From JBBRMG01 sp038230955 (GTDB lineage Bacteria; Patescibacteriota; Doudnabacteria; UBA920), in assembly GCA_038230955.1 (NCBI GenBank), contig JBBRMG010000017.1, positions 1-23,635 on the forward strand: a stretch of 23,635 bases of DNA. The letters run 5' to 3'. The number at the start of each line of letters is the position of its first letter. The stretch's first letter is position 1. Below, one piece after another: positions 1 through 8,290 of the stretch. The notes below the pieces were generated by a model. It searched no databases. It saw only the letters and a program-made list of their open reading frames with translations, and was not told the origin of the DNA. The position numbers and the translations under genes were made by a program.

Positions 1-27
1 CCAACTCTATTTACGATGCTGGATTTT

Positions 28-54
28 AAAAACCAAGCGCAAAAGCTTGGTTTT
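28..54 (-). terminator. Rho-independent terminator after mreB
   Basis: Read on the minus strand, a 10-bp perfect stem (AAAACCAAGC at 29-38 with GCTTGGTTTT at 45-54, 6-nt loop) is followed by a short T-rich stretch. It lies 24 bp past the mreB stop and closes the seven-gene minus-strand operon. The stem is A/T-rich at its base, so strength is uncertain. Confidence 0.7.
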
Positions 55-77
55 CTAACAAATAAGTATGTGTAACG

Positions 78-1130
78 TTATCGAGGAATCTTGCCGAACT
101 CCGTCGGCAACAACACATCGTGTAATAACTCCAAGTCCTCTACTATCATCCCGCAACCACGAACCACGCAGGTCAAAGGGTCATCAGCAACGCTAACTGG
201 CATTTGAGTTTCTTCCGACACAAGCTTATCGAGATTGCGCAATAAGGCGCCGCCGCCAGCTAAAATAATGCCGCGATGCATAATATCAGAAATGATTTCG
301 GGTGGGGTTTCTTCCACTAGATTTTTTATATTGTTAACGATAATCCGAATGGACGGCATAATGGCCTCACGAACTTGAGTATCGGTCAAAGTAATTTCTT
401 TTGGTAAACCAGAAACTAAGTCTCGTCCGCGTAAATGTCCCGTCATGGGTTCTAATAGCGCATAAGCCGAGCCAATGTTGATTTTCAGCTCTTCAGCTGA
501 GCGAGGGCCGACTAATAAATTAAAATTATCACGGGCGTATTGAATAATATTTTCGTTCATCTCATCACCGGCTACCCGAATACTGCGAGACAACACTAGT
601 CCACCCAAACTAAGGACGGCAATTTCAGAAGTGCCACCGCCGATATCAACAATCATAGAGCCTTGAGCCTCCTGCACCGGAAGACGCGCGCCAATAGCGG
701 CGGCCATCGGTTCTTCCACTAAAAACGCTTGGCGAGCGCCGGCATTAATGGCGGCATCTTGCACAGCCCGCTTCTCCACTTCAGTCACGCCAGAAGGAAT
801 CCCAATGACCACACGAGGACGACGTAAAAACGAGTACGTTTGGTTATGCACTTTATCTATGAAATACCGGAGCATAGCTTCGGTGACTTCAAAATCCGAA
901 ATCACCCCATCTACTAAAGGCCGCGTCGCCACAATATGCGCTGGCGTACGACCGACCATCCGCTGGGCATCTGTCCCAATGGCCAAAATTTGCTTAGTCC
1001 GTTGGTTAATCGCAACTACCGAGGGCTCATTGATAACAATACCCTTGCCTTTAACGTAGACGAGGGTATTGGCAGTGCCGAGGTCAATGCCGATATCTTT
1101 AGAAAATCTTTTAAATAAGGGGTCAAACAT
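78..1130 (-). CDS. mreB: Rod shape-determining protein MreB (bacterial actin)
   Basis: This 350-residue protein is a full-length MreB. It has the phosphate-1 loop near residues 16-24 (IDLGTANTLVY), the phosphate-2 motif VDIGGGTSEIAV near 163 and the adenosine motif ILAGGGALL near 290. MreB polymerises with ATP under the inner membrane and guides the elongation machinery for side-wall peptidoglycan, so a rod or elongated cell is implied. It begins with a short, possibly membrane-binding N-terminus (MFDPLFKRF). The ATG overlaps the end of proS by 8 bp, which suggests translational coupling, and no SD is visible. It is the last gene of the operon; the usual partners mreC and mreD are not in the window. 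Confidence 0.97.
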   Translation of the reverse strand: MFDPLFKRFSKDIGIDLGTANTLVYVKGKGIVINEPSVVAINQRTKQILAIGTDAQRMVGRTPAHIVATRPLVDGVISDFEVTEAMLRYFIDKVHNQTYSFLRRPRVVIGIPSGVTEVEKRAVQDAAINAGARQAFLVEEPMAAAIGARLPVQEAQGSMIVDIGGGTSEIAVLSLGGLVLSRSIRVAGDEMNENIIQYARDNFNLLVGPRSAEELKINIGSAYALLEPMTGHLRGRDLVSGLPKEITLTDTQVREAIMPSIRIIVNNIKNLVEETPPEIISDIMHRGIILAGGGALLRNLDKLVSEETQMPVSVADDPLTCVVRGCGMIVEDLELLHDVLLPTEFGKIPR

Positions 1131-2355
1131 TATTCAGCGTATTTATCAGTTCATTAATTTTTACCATGCTAGCATCAACTATATTACGAGGTTTTAGTTC
1201 CACGCTGTCTTCAGCCAAAGTTTTGGTTGAAATAACCACTCGAAATGGAATACCTATGAGATCGCTATCGGCAAATTTTTCGCCAGCCATTTTGTCAGCC
1301 CGGTCATCGTATAGCACTTCCACTCCGGCGGCTGTCAGGTCAGTATACAGCTTATCTGCGGCGGCTGCCACTGCCTCATCTTTACCACTTAAAGCTAATA
1401 AATGGACCATAAAAGGGGCGACCGCAGTAGGCCATATAATCCCCTTATCGTCGTGAAATTTTTCAACAAGGACCCCCATAACCCGCGACGGGCCAATTCC
1501 ATAACTGGCCATAATCACTGGTTTACTAGCCCCTTCTTGGTCAGTGTATGTTAAGCCAAATGCTTCGGAAAACTTCGTGCCCAAATTAAAGATGTTACCA
1601 ACTTCGCAGGCCATAGTTTCGCGATACACACCACTAGCTTTGTCTTCTTCCGTAAAAATTTCTTTGTTCTTGGCTTCGCTAGTTTTATCGTTCACGTAAA
1701 TAGTATCCTCACCGCTTTCCAACTCCACTTGGAATTCATGGGAGAACTGACTGAATGTACCACCCGACGCATAAGTGTACAACGCGTCTAGTCCTAACCG
1801 TTTAAAAATAGTGCGGTAGCTGTCAGCCACTTCGTTATAGTACTTTTCCAAGTCTTCGTTAGACGCGTGAAAACTGTACAAATCTTTCATGCGAAATTCA
1901 CGACCACGAAGCAAACCTGACTTAGCTCGAGCTTCATCGCGAAACTTAGTTTGTAATTGATATACAGCTAACGGCAAATCTTTGTACGACTGAATCACTG
2001 AGAGCGCAATTGGAGTGATAGTTTCTTCATGGGTGGGACCAAGCGCATATTCATAGCCGTGTTCCGATTTAATCTTGAACAAAATGTCCATGGAATCCCA
2101 ACGACCGGTTGTAGTCCAATTTTCTTTCGAGTTAAGTGCCGGCATCAATATTTCATTGCCGCCAATAGCATCCATCTCTTCACGAATAATATTTTCAATT
2201 TTCGCTAACACACGTAAACCGAGTGGGAGAAAAGTGTAGACTCCAGCCATCTCTTTTTTAATGAAACCCCCCTGCTCTAACAGGCGGGCGTTTGCTGACG
2301 TGTCGTCTTTAGCAACTGTCTTGCTCGTTTTTAAAAAATATTTTGATTGTCTCAT
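1123..2355 (-). CDS. proS: Prolyl-tRNA synthetase, short form lacking the INS editing domain
   Basis: This class II aminoacyl-tRNA synthetase charges tRNA-Pro. Motif 2 (FRDEARAKSGLLRGREFRM) lies around residues 137-155, motif 3 (ASYGIGPSRVMG) around 283-295, and the C-terminal anticodon-binding domain follows (roughly 310-400, with the VLYDDRADKMAGEKFADS stretch). At 410 residues it is about 160 shorter than typical bacterial ProRS of about 570. The segment between motifs 2 and 3 is only a short linker, where E. coli-type enzymes carry the ~180-residue INS domain that hydrolyses Ala-tRNA-Pro. It starts 4 bp after the rseP stop without an SD. Identity is certain; the loss of cis-editing is read from length and order of motifs. 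Confidence 0.97.
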   Translation of the reverse strand: MRQSKYFLKTSKTVAKDDTSANARLLEQGGFIKKEMAGVYTFLPLGLRVLAKIENIIREEMDAIGGNEILMPALNSKENWTTTGRWDSMDILFKIKSEHGYEYALGPTHEETITPIALSVIQSYKDLPLAVYQLQTKFRDEARAKSGLLRGREFRMKDLYSFHASNEDLEKYYNEVADSYRTIFKRLGLDALYTYASGGTFSQFSHEFQVELESGEDTIYVNDKTSEAKNKEIFTEEDKASGVYRETMACEVGNIFNLGTKFSEAFGLTYTDQEGASKPVIMASYGIGPSRVMGVLVEKFHDDKGIIWPTAVAPFMVHLLALSGKDEAVAAAADKLYTDLTAAGVEVLYDDRADKMAGEKFADSDLIGIPFRVVISTKTLAEDSVELKPRNIVDASMVKINELINTLNNV

Positions 2356-2359
2356 AGGA

Positions 2360-3508
2360 TTAATGTATTATGTGCTGAATAAATGCCAGGCCAGATACGT
2401 CTTTCAATGTCACTGCAAGCATCAATAAAATTAAGGCCAGAAAGCCAGCTGTATTGGCCCACTGCTCTAGCTTGGCGTTGTTACGCTTGCCGCGAATTTT
2501 TTCAATAATCAAGAACAGGACACGACCGCCATCCAATGCCGGAATAGGCAAAACGTTTAGCACGGCTAAATTCAAAGACAAGAATGCTGTGAACTGCATG
2601 AGACTAACAAACCCCACCCGAGCCACCTGACCGGTTAACTGAGCAATCTTTACGGGTCCACCTAAACTGGAGAAACCGGCGCCCGAAGCGAACAGCTGAT
2701 ACAACCCATGAACAATGGCATACAATTGATACCCAGCCGCTTTAGCCCCTTCAATAAAGGCGGTGTAAAACGGGTAGCTGACGTTACCAATTCCCGCTAG
2801 TGCAATGCCAGTGGGACCAGAACCAGCCGGCGGATTAGCATTAGATTGCACACTTAACACTTTATCAACATTAAACCGATCTACGTCGAATTGAATCACT
2901 GAGCCCTTATGCGCGCCCACATACTGCTGTAAATCAGCCACTTTGCTAAACTTCTGACCATCTACGGTTTTGATAATATCGTTAGCGGCCAAACCTGCTT
3001 TGGCTGCAGGCGAATCTGGACTGATATCGACAATAGCAATGCGCGGATTTGTAAAATGGGCTGTGGCACCTAAAGTAGCTGGGTCATCTACCGCCACTGG
3101 TAATCCATGGACATAAGCAGCTGAAATTAAGACCCAGGCTAAAATGACATTCATAACAACGCCGGCCAACAAAGTTAGCAATCGTGGCAAGAATGGCTTA
3201 TTAACAAAACTGCGCGGATCCTGAGCATCTTCGTTGTTCTCCCCAACAATGCGAACAAAGCCGCCGAGTGGAATCCAATTAATAGAGTAAACTGTGGTTT
3301 CCGGATCTACTGTAGTTTTGCCGCCCCAAATAATTTTCCATTTGCTATTCTGTTTCTGAATACCGAATAACCGCGGGGGGAAACCAAAACCAAATTCGTC
3401 TATCTTCATCCCACTTTTTTTGCCCACAAGAAAATGGCCGGCCTCGTGAACGAAAACCAGCAACCCTAAGATTATTATAAATATTAAAATTGTAATTATT
3501 GTGCTCAT
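2360..3508 (-). CDS. rseP: RIP (site-2) metalloprotease RseP
   Basis: This intramembrane zinc metalloprotease of the M50 family cleaves membrane-spanning anti-sigma factors or leftover signal peptides. The zinc motif HEAGH is at residues 21-25 inside the first membrane helix. A PDZ domain occupies roughly residues 150-225 (DISPDSPAAKAGLAANDIIKTV). The second metal-ligand motif NVLPIPALDGGRVLF lies in a late helix near 315-330, and a final hydrophobic helix is near the C-terminus. Length (382) suits the family. Its ATG overlaps the frr TGA in an ATGA arrangement. The frr-rseP-proS order resembles the frr/cdsA/dxr/rseP/proS clusters of other bacteria with the middle genes missing. Confidence 0.96.
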   Translation of the reverse strand: MSTIITILIFIIILGLLVFVHEAGHFLVGKKSGMKIDEFGFGFPPRLFGIQKQNSKWKIIWGGKTTVDPETTVYSINWIPLGGFVRIVGENNEDAQDPRSFVNKPFLPRLLTLLAGVVMNVILAWVLISAAYVHGLPVAVDDPATLGATAHFTNPRIAIVDISPDSPAAKAGLAANDIIKTVDGQKFSKVADLQQYVGAHKGSVIQFDVDRFNVDKVLSVQSNANPPAGSGPTGIALAGIGNVSYPFYTAFIEGAKAAGYQLYAIVHGLYQLFASGAGFSSLGGPVKIAQLTGQVARVGFVSLMQFTAFLSLNLAVLNVLPIPALDGGRVLFLIIEKIRGKRNNAKLEQWANTAGFLALILLMLAVTLKDVSGLAFIQHIIH

Positions 3509-4062
3509 ATAGTCATCAATTCTTTCTCTTTGTCGTCGGCAACATCTTTAATTTCCTTGTTATATTGGTCTACCATGTCCTGTACTTTTTTCTGAGCGTG
3601 AGTAATGTCATCTTTAGTAATGTCCCCATCGGCTTCCGATCGCTTGACCGCTTTCAGAATATCTTCGCGCACTTGGCGTACACCAATGCGAGCTTGCTCT
3701 ACCATTTGACCCAACAGTTTTACCATCTCTTTCCGGCGGTCTTCTGTCATTGGCGGCAAGCTAATCCGAATAACATTACCGTCGTTACCGGGCATCAGTC
3801 CTAAGTTTGCGGCAACAATGCCTTTTTCGACATCGGGTAACTGGCTTTTATCCCAGGGACTAATGGTCAAAGTTTTAGCATCACTCACAGTTATGTTGGC
3901 CACTTGGTGTAGAGGTACTTTGCTACCATAGCTTTCTACCATAACAGTAGCCAGCAAACTGGGGTTTGCCCGGCCAGTTCGCACACTAGAAAGTTCGTGA
4001 TGAAACCGCTCTAGCACTTTTGCAAAATGTTCTTTGTGATCGTTGATGATACTGTCAGTCAT
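3505..4062 (-). CDS. frr: Ribosome recycling factor
   Basis: A 185-residue protein matching RRF over its whole length. The conserved N-terminal helix (ELSSVRTGRANPSLL), the middle domain (ISPWDKSQLPDVEKGI) and the C-terminal helices (KEMVKLLGQMVEQARIGVRQVREDI) are all present. With EF-G it splits post-termination ribosomes into subunits so they can be reused. It begins 10 bp after the lipoprotein gene without an SD, and its stop overlaps the start of rseP by 4 bp. Nothing looks abnormal. Confidence 0.97.
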   Translation of the reverse strand: MTDSIINDHKEHFAKVLERFHHELSSVRTGRANPSLLATVMVESYGSKVPLHQVANITVSDAKTLTISPWDKSQLPDVEKGIVAANLGLMPGNDGNVIRISLPPMTEDRRKEMVKLLGQMVEQARIGVRQVREDILKAVKRSEADGDITKDDITHAQKKVQDMVDQYNKEIKDVADDKEKELMTI

Positions 4063-4072
4063 AGAGAATTAT

Positions 4073-5149
4073 TTATTGTTGCCCATAAATGCCGGCGTAA
4101 GCAATTTGCGGCAACATTGGGTTAATTAAAATGATATTAACTTGGCCACCGTCTGTGCGTGTATCTTGAGTCTGCCAGGTACTGCCGCCATCGCTACTGC
4201 GATATACGGTCGCACCGGCACTAGCGTAAACAATATTATCCGAAGACGGAGCAATGCTAACGGCCAGAGTTTGCACTGATTTCTTTTTCAACGGCAAAGC
4301 GACATACTCCCACGAACTGCCGCCATTGAAAGTTCTATATAAACCAATATCGGTGGTGATAAACATGACATCCGGACTATTGTCGCTAATAGCCACTTGG
4401 TTAAAGTTACCAATTTCGGAGCTGGAAATCAACAGGCTAGCGATATTATTAGTTGGGGTAACGGACGAAGTCAGGCTGGTGAAGCTATTTCCCCCGTCAG
4501 TTGAGCGATAAACCCCCGATTCTCGAATCACAGCATAGAGATACGATTGTTTCCACCGAAGCTTATTAATGCGGCCATTATAGTTTTGGACCTGCCGCCA
4601 TGTGACCCCTGAGTCCTGACTTTTGATGATAGACCCGGCGTTTAAACCAATTACTACCTCAGCCGGATTTGTTGGATTCAATGCTATAGTGCGTACTGCA
4701 TTTCCACTACTAGCCTCATTAAATATTTCAGTCCAAGATTTGCCGCCATCACGAGTGACTACTAACCGGCCATGACCTGCATAACTTCCGGCAGCGTATA
4801 TTACGCCTGGGTTCTGCGGATGAATAGCGATGTCATACACTAAAAACTTATCCAAAATCCGCTTCCAAGTATCACCACCGTCTTCGGACAAGAAAACACC
4901 GCTGTCGTAACTTGATGCAAAAATCCGCTCGGGCTTAATTGGATCGAATGCCATCGCCGAAATACTTAGCCCTGACATACTTAATTTAGGATTGTCTTTG
5001 ACCGCGTTATCCGATTGCCAATCTGCCCCGCCATTAGCTGTTTTTAAAAATCCAGCCACTGATGGAGTGCTAAAAGGGTTAGCACAGCCAGCGGCTATAA
5101 GAGCAACGGCTGCCACTAGTAATCCAATTTTTATTTTAGACTTTTGCAT
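4073..5149 (-). CDS. Lipoprotein with YCF48/BNR (Asp-box) beta-propeller repeats
   Basis: A 358-residue predicted lipoprotein. The signal peptide has a hydrophobic core and a lipobox ending LIAAGC, so lipidation is expected on Cys22. The rest is a run of sortilin/BNR-type Asp-box repeats with the pattern S-x-D-G-G-x-x-W: for example EDGGDTWKRI, RDGGKSWTEIF, QDSGVTWRQV, TDGGNSFTSL, FNGGSSWEYV and SDGGSTWQTQ. About six blades suggest a beta-propeller on the outer face of the cytoplasmic membrane. The best-known relatives (YCF48/HCF136) are photosystem assembly factors, but photosynthesis is not implied here; a protein-assembly or surface role is only a guess. It lies 8 bp after holB and 10 bp before frr with no SD, so it is co-transcribed with core genes. 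Confidence 0.85.
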   Translation of the reverse strand: MQKSKIKIGLLVAAVALIAAGCANPFSTPSVAGFLKTANGGADWQSDNAVKDNPKLSMSGLSISAMAFDPIKPERIFASSYDSGVFLSEDGGDTWKRILDKFLVYDIAIHPQNPGVIYAAGSYAGHGRLVVTRDGGKSWTEIFNEASSGNAVRTIALNPTNPAEVVIGLNAGSIIKSQDSGVTWRQVQNYNGRINKLRWKQSYLYAVIRESGVYRSTDGGNSFTSLTSSVTPTNNIASLLISSSEIGNFNQVAISDNSPDVMFITTDIGLYRTFNGGSSWEYVALPLKKKSVQTLAVSIAPSSDNIVYASAGATVYRSSDGGSTWQTQDTRTDGGQVNIILINPMLPQIAYAGIYGQQ

Positions 5150-5157
5150 AAATAATT

Positions 5158-5991
5158 TTATTGAGTAATAAGTAAATGTTGTAATACCATTTTTTTATTA
5201 AACGACCGGCGGAGTGAGTCAATCGTTTCGCAGGCTCGACTGATGGTACTCGTTTCCGTCGGGGCCAATGCCAACACAGCTTTCAGTCGATAAATCCAGG
5301 AAGTCATCAATTCAATTAATTTATCTGACTCCAATTCCGCCAGTTCATTGACCAAGAGCAATCGCGCGGCTATAGTATCGGCCATGCCGCTGTCTAACTT
5401 GTCCACTAACTCAACCATTTCGGCGGCGGCTTCTGGTTGTTCTATTAAATAACGAAGTCTAGCGGGAATACCAAAACTAAGATTAACCATTTCTGGAGTG
5501 GCAGGCAGATTCCATAATTCGGCGCACTTAGACATAGCAGTAGGGTCAAGCGGATTAAACACAAACTCTTGGCACCTGGAAACAATAGTGGGCAACAAGG
5601 CCCGACTACCCGATACAGCAATAATAATAGTGCTCGGACTGGGTTCTTCCAAAGTTTTTAAAAGGGCATTAGCAGTTTGGGGATTAGCCGATTCAAAATT
5701 GTCTATTATCGCTACTTTGTATTGCCCGCTGAACGGCTTAACACTCAGTCGCGATAGCAATTTACGCATTTCCTCTACGCCCGACTCTGTCGCCGCATCG
5801 AACATAATAAAGTCGGGATGTGACTCTAATGCCGATGCGCCCAAAAGTTGTGCCGCAAATTCATTCGCCACCATGCGTTTACCAATACCACTCGGCCCCA
5901 CAAACAAATAAGCATGAGGGAACGATCGCCGCTCTAATTGCAAAGACAACACTCTTTTAACGGAGTCGTGCCCTATAATCTCATCCCACAT
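5158..5991 (-). CDS. holB: DNA polymerase III delta' subunit (clamp-loader AAA+ ATPase)
   Basis: A 277-residue clamp-loader subunit. The P-loop GPSGIGKR is at residues 32-39, followed by the typical delta' stretch (NALLKTLEEPSPSTIII) and the SRC motif (TIVSRCQEFVF) that supplies the arginine finger in trans to a neighbouring subunit. The zinc-binding cysteine cluster common in DnaX and many HolB proteins is absent. DnaX itself is unlikely, since the protein is short and lacks the tau tail. The start codon shares one base with the stop of the upstream gene (TAATG), so translation is probably coupled. Confidence 0.9.
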   Translation of the reverse strand: MWDEIIGHDSVKRVLSLQLERRSFPHAYLFVGPSGIGKRMVANEFAAQLLGASALESHPDFIMFDAATESGVEEMRKLLSRLSVKPFSGQYKVAIIDNFESANPQTANALLKTLEEPSPSTIIIAVSGSRALLPTIVSRCQEFVFNPLDPTAMSKCAELWNLPATPEMVNLSFGIPARLRYLIEQPEAAAEMVELVDKLDSGMADTIAARLLLVNELAELESDKLIELMTSWIYRLKAVLALAPTETSTISRACETIDSLRRSFNKKMVLQHLLITQ

Positions 5992-6518
5992 TATTTTGTA
6001 ACGATAATAGTGCCGGTGGAATTAGGCATCGCCAATGTGTTGCGATAGACCCAGTTGCCGACTTGGGTAAATTTAAATTGAAACAACTGGCCAGGCGACA
6101 CGGCATCAACCGAATCAAATGCCTTATAAGTATCTGACACAATGCGAAAATCTTTAGTGCCCATATTTCTAAACACGACAGTATCTCCCACTTTGATTGT
6201 GACAGTAGCCGGAGTTAATACAGCATCATTTACCTCAACCTTATGCAGGGCTCCATTACCAACACTGACATCTGACTCAGTACTATAGTGGAGCGGGTCG
6301 GCAACAGGCTTGGCTGTAGTAGTCTTAGGCGGAACTGAATTAGCTGAGGGATTATTTGTGGTGGCATTTTTAGGCGCCACGTTTATTGGGGTTTCCGATT
6401 TTGACTGAACAGCATTCTGCCCAGAATCATGCGATTCATAACGAGAATTGTACAAGTAAAAACCGCCCCCTATTAAGACCATTGCAGCTATTAAAATGTA
6501 GAGTATTTTCCCTGACAT
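5991..6518 (-). CDS. Membrane-anchored cupredoxin-like protein apparently lacking copper ligands
   Basis: From the ATG at 6518 this encodes about 175 residues: an N-terminal signal anchor (KILYILIAAMVLIGGGFYLY), a Ser/Thr/Pro/Asn-rich linker of about 60 residues, and a C-terminal plastocyanin-like beta sandwich (TPATVTIKVGDTVVFRN, then a PG turn and a final TGTIIV strand). In copper-binding relatives a His follows the VxFxN strand and a Cys/His/Met set lies near the end. Here those places read KDFRIVS and YRNTLAMPNSTG, with no His or Cys. A purely structural or adhesive domain is inferred. A longer reading frame from a TTG at 6545 exists, but the extended -10 immediately upstream places transcription start at the ATG at 6518, so I prefer that start. 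Confidence 0.72.
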   Translation of the reverse strand: MSGKILYILIAAMVLIGGGFYLYNSRYESHDSGQNAVQSKSETPINVAPKNATTNNPSANSVPPKTTTAKPVADPLHYSTESDVSVGNGALHKVEVNDAVLTPATVTIKVGDTVVFRNMGTKDFRIVSDTYKAFDSVDAVSPGQLFQFKFTQVGNWVYRNTLAMPNSTGTIIVTK

Positions 6519-6539
6519 GCTATTATTATAGCACATATG
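6516..6539. promoter_or_regulatory. Symmetric divergent promoter for miaA and the cupredoxin-to-mreB operon
   Basis: The 16 bp at 6518-6533 form a near-perfect dyad (TGCTAT-4-ATAGCA). Read rightward they give an extended -10 TGCTATTAT; read leftward, TGCTATAAT. On the minus strand six bases separate TATAAT from the ATG at 6518, so transcription should start on that ATG. On the plus strand the miaA ATG at 6537 lies 7-10 bases after a TATTAT. Neither side has an SD or a clear -35. Confidence 0.65.
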
Positions 6540-7430
6540 ACCCAAAAACAGCCTTTACAGAAGCTTGTAATAATAGTGGGGCCAACATCTAGCGGCAAAA
6601 GCGAGCTAGCAGTTAAAGTCGCCAAGAAAATTGGAGGCGCTGTGCTCTCTAGCGACAGTCGACAGGTCTATCGCGGTATGGACATTGGTACCGGCAAAAT
6701 TACAGGTAAGTTTGATGTCAGAGGCCGTTACATGTATAAAGGCATTCGACATTATGGGATTGATATTGCCAGTCCGACCAGGCAGTATTCGGTCGCGCAG
6801 TTTCAAAAATATGGGCGCAAAGCCATAGCTGACATAGCAAAACAGGGATTAGTGCCCATTATTTGCGGTGGTACTGCGCAATGGATAGACGCCGTGGTCT
6901 ACGAGCAGGAATTTCCCAAAGTCAGACCCAATGCGGTGTTACGCAAGAAGCTGGAGCGACTCAGTACTGCTGAAATGTTCGCAACGTTGCAAAAACTTGA
7001 CCCTGACCGAGCCGCTGACATTGACCGCTATAACCCGCACCGATTAATCCGGGCTTTGGAAATTGTTATGACTAGCGGTAAACCTGTGCCGCGACTTAAA
7101 CAAACTTCTCCTTACGATTGCAAGTGGTTGGGAATTAATCCGCCGGCAGAAGTGTTACAAAAAAAAATTAGCCAGCGATTAAAACAACGACTACGACAAG
7201 GAATGCTTAAAGAAGTAGCGTTGCTCCATAAAAAAGGGTTGTCCTGGAAAAGGCTGGAACAGTTCGGATTAGAATACCGGTTTTGTGCCCTACACCTCCA
7301 AAGCAAACTGGCAACTGACGAAATGACAAAAGAATTATTTGAGCAACTATTCCGCGCCCACATACAATACACCAAACGCCAAATGACCTGGTGGAAACGG
7401 AATAAAAATATTCAGTGGTCTCTCGAATAA
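6537..7430 (+). CDS. miaA: tRNA dimethylallyltransferase MiaA
   Basis: This enzyme transfers a dimethylallyl group to N6 of A37 in tRNAs that read codons starting with U. The P-loop GPTSSGKS is at residues 15-22. It is followed by the substrate and catalytic motifs SSDSRQVYRGMDIGTGK (near 39-55), the GIDIASPTRQYSVAQFQ stretch, ICGGTAQWIDAVVY (near 110) and YNPHRLIRALEI (near 165). The C-terminus keeps the QYTKRQMTWWKR signature. The length of 297 is normal. It has no SD; the start lies within about 10 bases of a -10 box, so the mRNA may be leaderless. It is alone on its strand and converges on pyrE. Confidence 0.96.
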   Translation: MTQKQPLQKLVIIVGPTSSGKSELAVKVAKKIGGAVLSSDSRQVYRGMDIGTGKITGKFDVRGRYMYKGIRHYGIDIASPTRQYSVAQFQKYGRKAIADIAKQGLVPIICGGTAQWIDAVVYEQEFPKVRPNAVLRKKLERLSTAEMFATLQKLDPDRAADIDRYNPHRLIRALEIVMTSGKPVPRLKQTSPYDCKWLGINPPAEVLQKKISQRLKQRLRQGMLKEVALLHKKGLSWKRLEQFGLEYRFCALHLQSKLATDEMTKELFEQLFRAHIQYTKRQMTWWKRNKNIQWSLE

Positions 7431-7439
7431 AAAGCAAAT

Positions 7440-7474
7440 AAAAAAGGCGTTGAGAGATAATATCAATCAACGCC
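7440..7474 (-). terminator. Intrinsic terminator of the pyrF-pyrE operon
   Basis: On the minus strand GGCGTTGA (7474-7467) pairs with TCAACGCC (7453-7446), with an inner GATA/TATC stem in the loop, and a run of about six T follows. It lies 34 bp past the pyrE stop. The T run is only on the minus strand, so it works mainly for pyrE; miaA stops just on the other side. Confidence 0.85.
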
Positions 7475-7507
7475 ACACTTCACATGTTACTTATCTAAAC
7501 CTGCCGA

Positions 7508-8248
7508 CTAAACAGAATCGGATAAGCCCATCAGTCTCCCCCAGTCATCTTTTGGCTTCCAGACCACATTGCCGGCTTCAATGTCGTCTTTCACAGATGG
7601 ATAATCTTGACGGTATTGCTCGGTTCGAATTGTCATAATAGATACGACGGGAATTTTTGCTCTTGCCTGACTGACATAGAACGCTCTGGCGGACCGATTC
7701 ATCATGCAGGCGATAGCAATCACGTTGGCTCCACACGATTCAACGATTTCAATGGCTTTTGCAGTGGTTGAAAAATTATTGACCACATCTTCCACTAAAA
7801 CCACTGAATAGTTCATAGGGATCTCATGTCTGCCCAAGACAAGCATTGATTGTTCCCGAGCATCAGCCGTGGCCACCTGTGTGACCTTTTTTTCCAGAAA
7901 TCCGACCCGTGATGATGCATTGCTCATATGACCGAGGGCAAAAGTAAAAGCTAACCCGCCCATCGGCATACCGAGGAATAAATCCACTGCCGGCAAATCC
8001 CGCGAAGACTCTAGGTAAGTCGTCATTATAGTTGCCCAGTCGGCGAGCAAACTTGGACTCTGGTCAGCTCGGCCGAGGTTATAAAAAGTATCCCCGACAT
8101 AATGCTTTGGCTGACCTTGATCATCTAAATAAGTGCCTGCATAATCCACCAAAGGACCAATTCGCTTTCTTTGTGAGTCCCTAGGACATCGGTATAGCCC
8201 ACCGCTTAGGGCCAGATCTTGTAGAGTTACTGTTAAATTAGTTAACAT
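7508..8248 (-). CDS. pyrE: Orotate phosphoribosyltransferase-like protein
   Basis: A 246-residue type I phosphoribosyltransferase. The PRPP-loop region is VVLVEDVVNNFSTT near residues 149-162, with the acidic pair E153-D154; a substrate-loop-like segment LFLGMPMGGLAF is near 90-101 and RVGFLEKKVTQ near 114-124. OPRTases join orotate and PRPP to make OMP. The assignment rests on the fold plus the neighbour pyrF, which carries out the next step. The usual TTG(G/K)S part of the PRPP loop is replaced by NNFST, which is unusual. The ATG has a strong SD (AAGGAG, 5-7 bp upstream), unlike most genes here. It starts 42 bp after pyrF and is surely co-transcribed. Another PRTase specificity is possible. 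Confidence 0.75.
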   Translation of the reverse strand: MLTNLTVTLQDLALSGGLYRCPRDSQRKRIGPLVDYAGTYLDDQGQPKHYVGDTFYNLGRADQSPSLLADWATIMTTYLESSRDLPAVDLFLGMPMGGLAFTFALGHMSNASSRVGFLEKKVTQVATADAREQSMLVLGRHEIPMNYSVVLVEDVVNNFSTTAKAIEIVESCGANVIAIACMMNRSARAFYVSQARAKIPVVSIMTIRTEQYRQDYPSVKDDIEAGNVVWKPKDDWGRLMGLSDSV

Positions 8249-8290
8249 ACTTTCTCCTTATGTGGCGAATGCATCGCCATGTCTTTGAAC

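Noticed and set aside
6519..6545. N-terminal extension of the cupredoxin-like protein from TTG 6545 or ATG 6536
   Set aside because: Both codons lie upstream of the extended -10 box or within it; the ATG at 6518 fits the leaderless geometry and starts the signal anchor directly.
7440..7474. Use of the pyrE terminator by miaA on the plus strand
   Set aside because: On the plus strand the stem is preceded by A and not followed by T, so it is not a good terminator in that direction.
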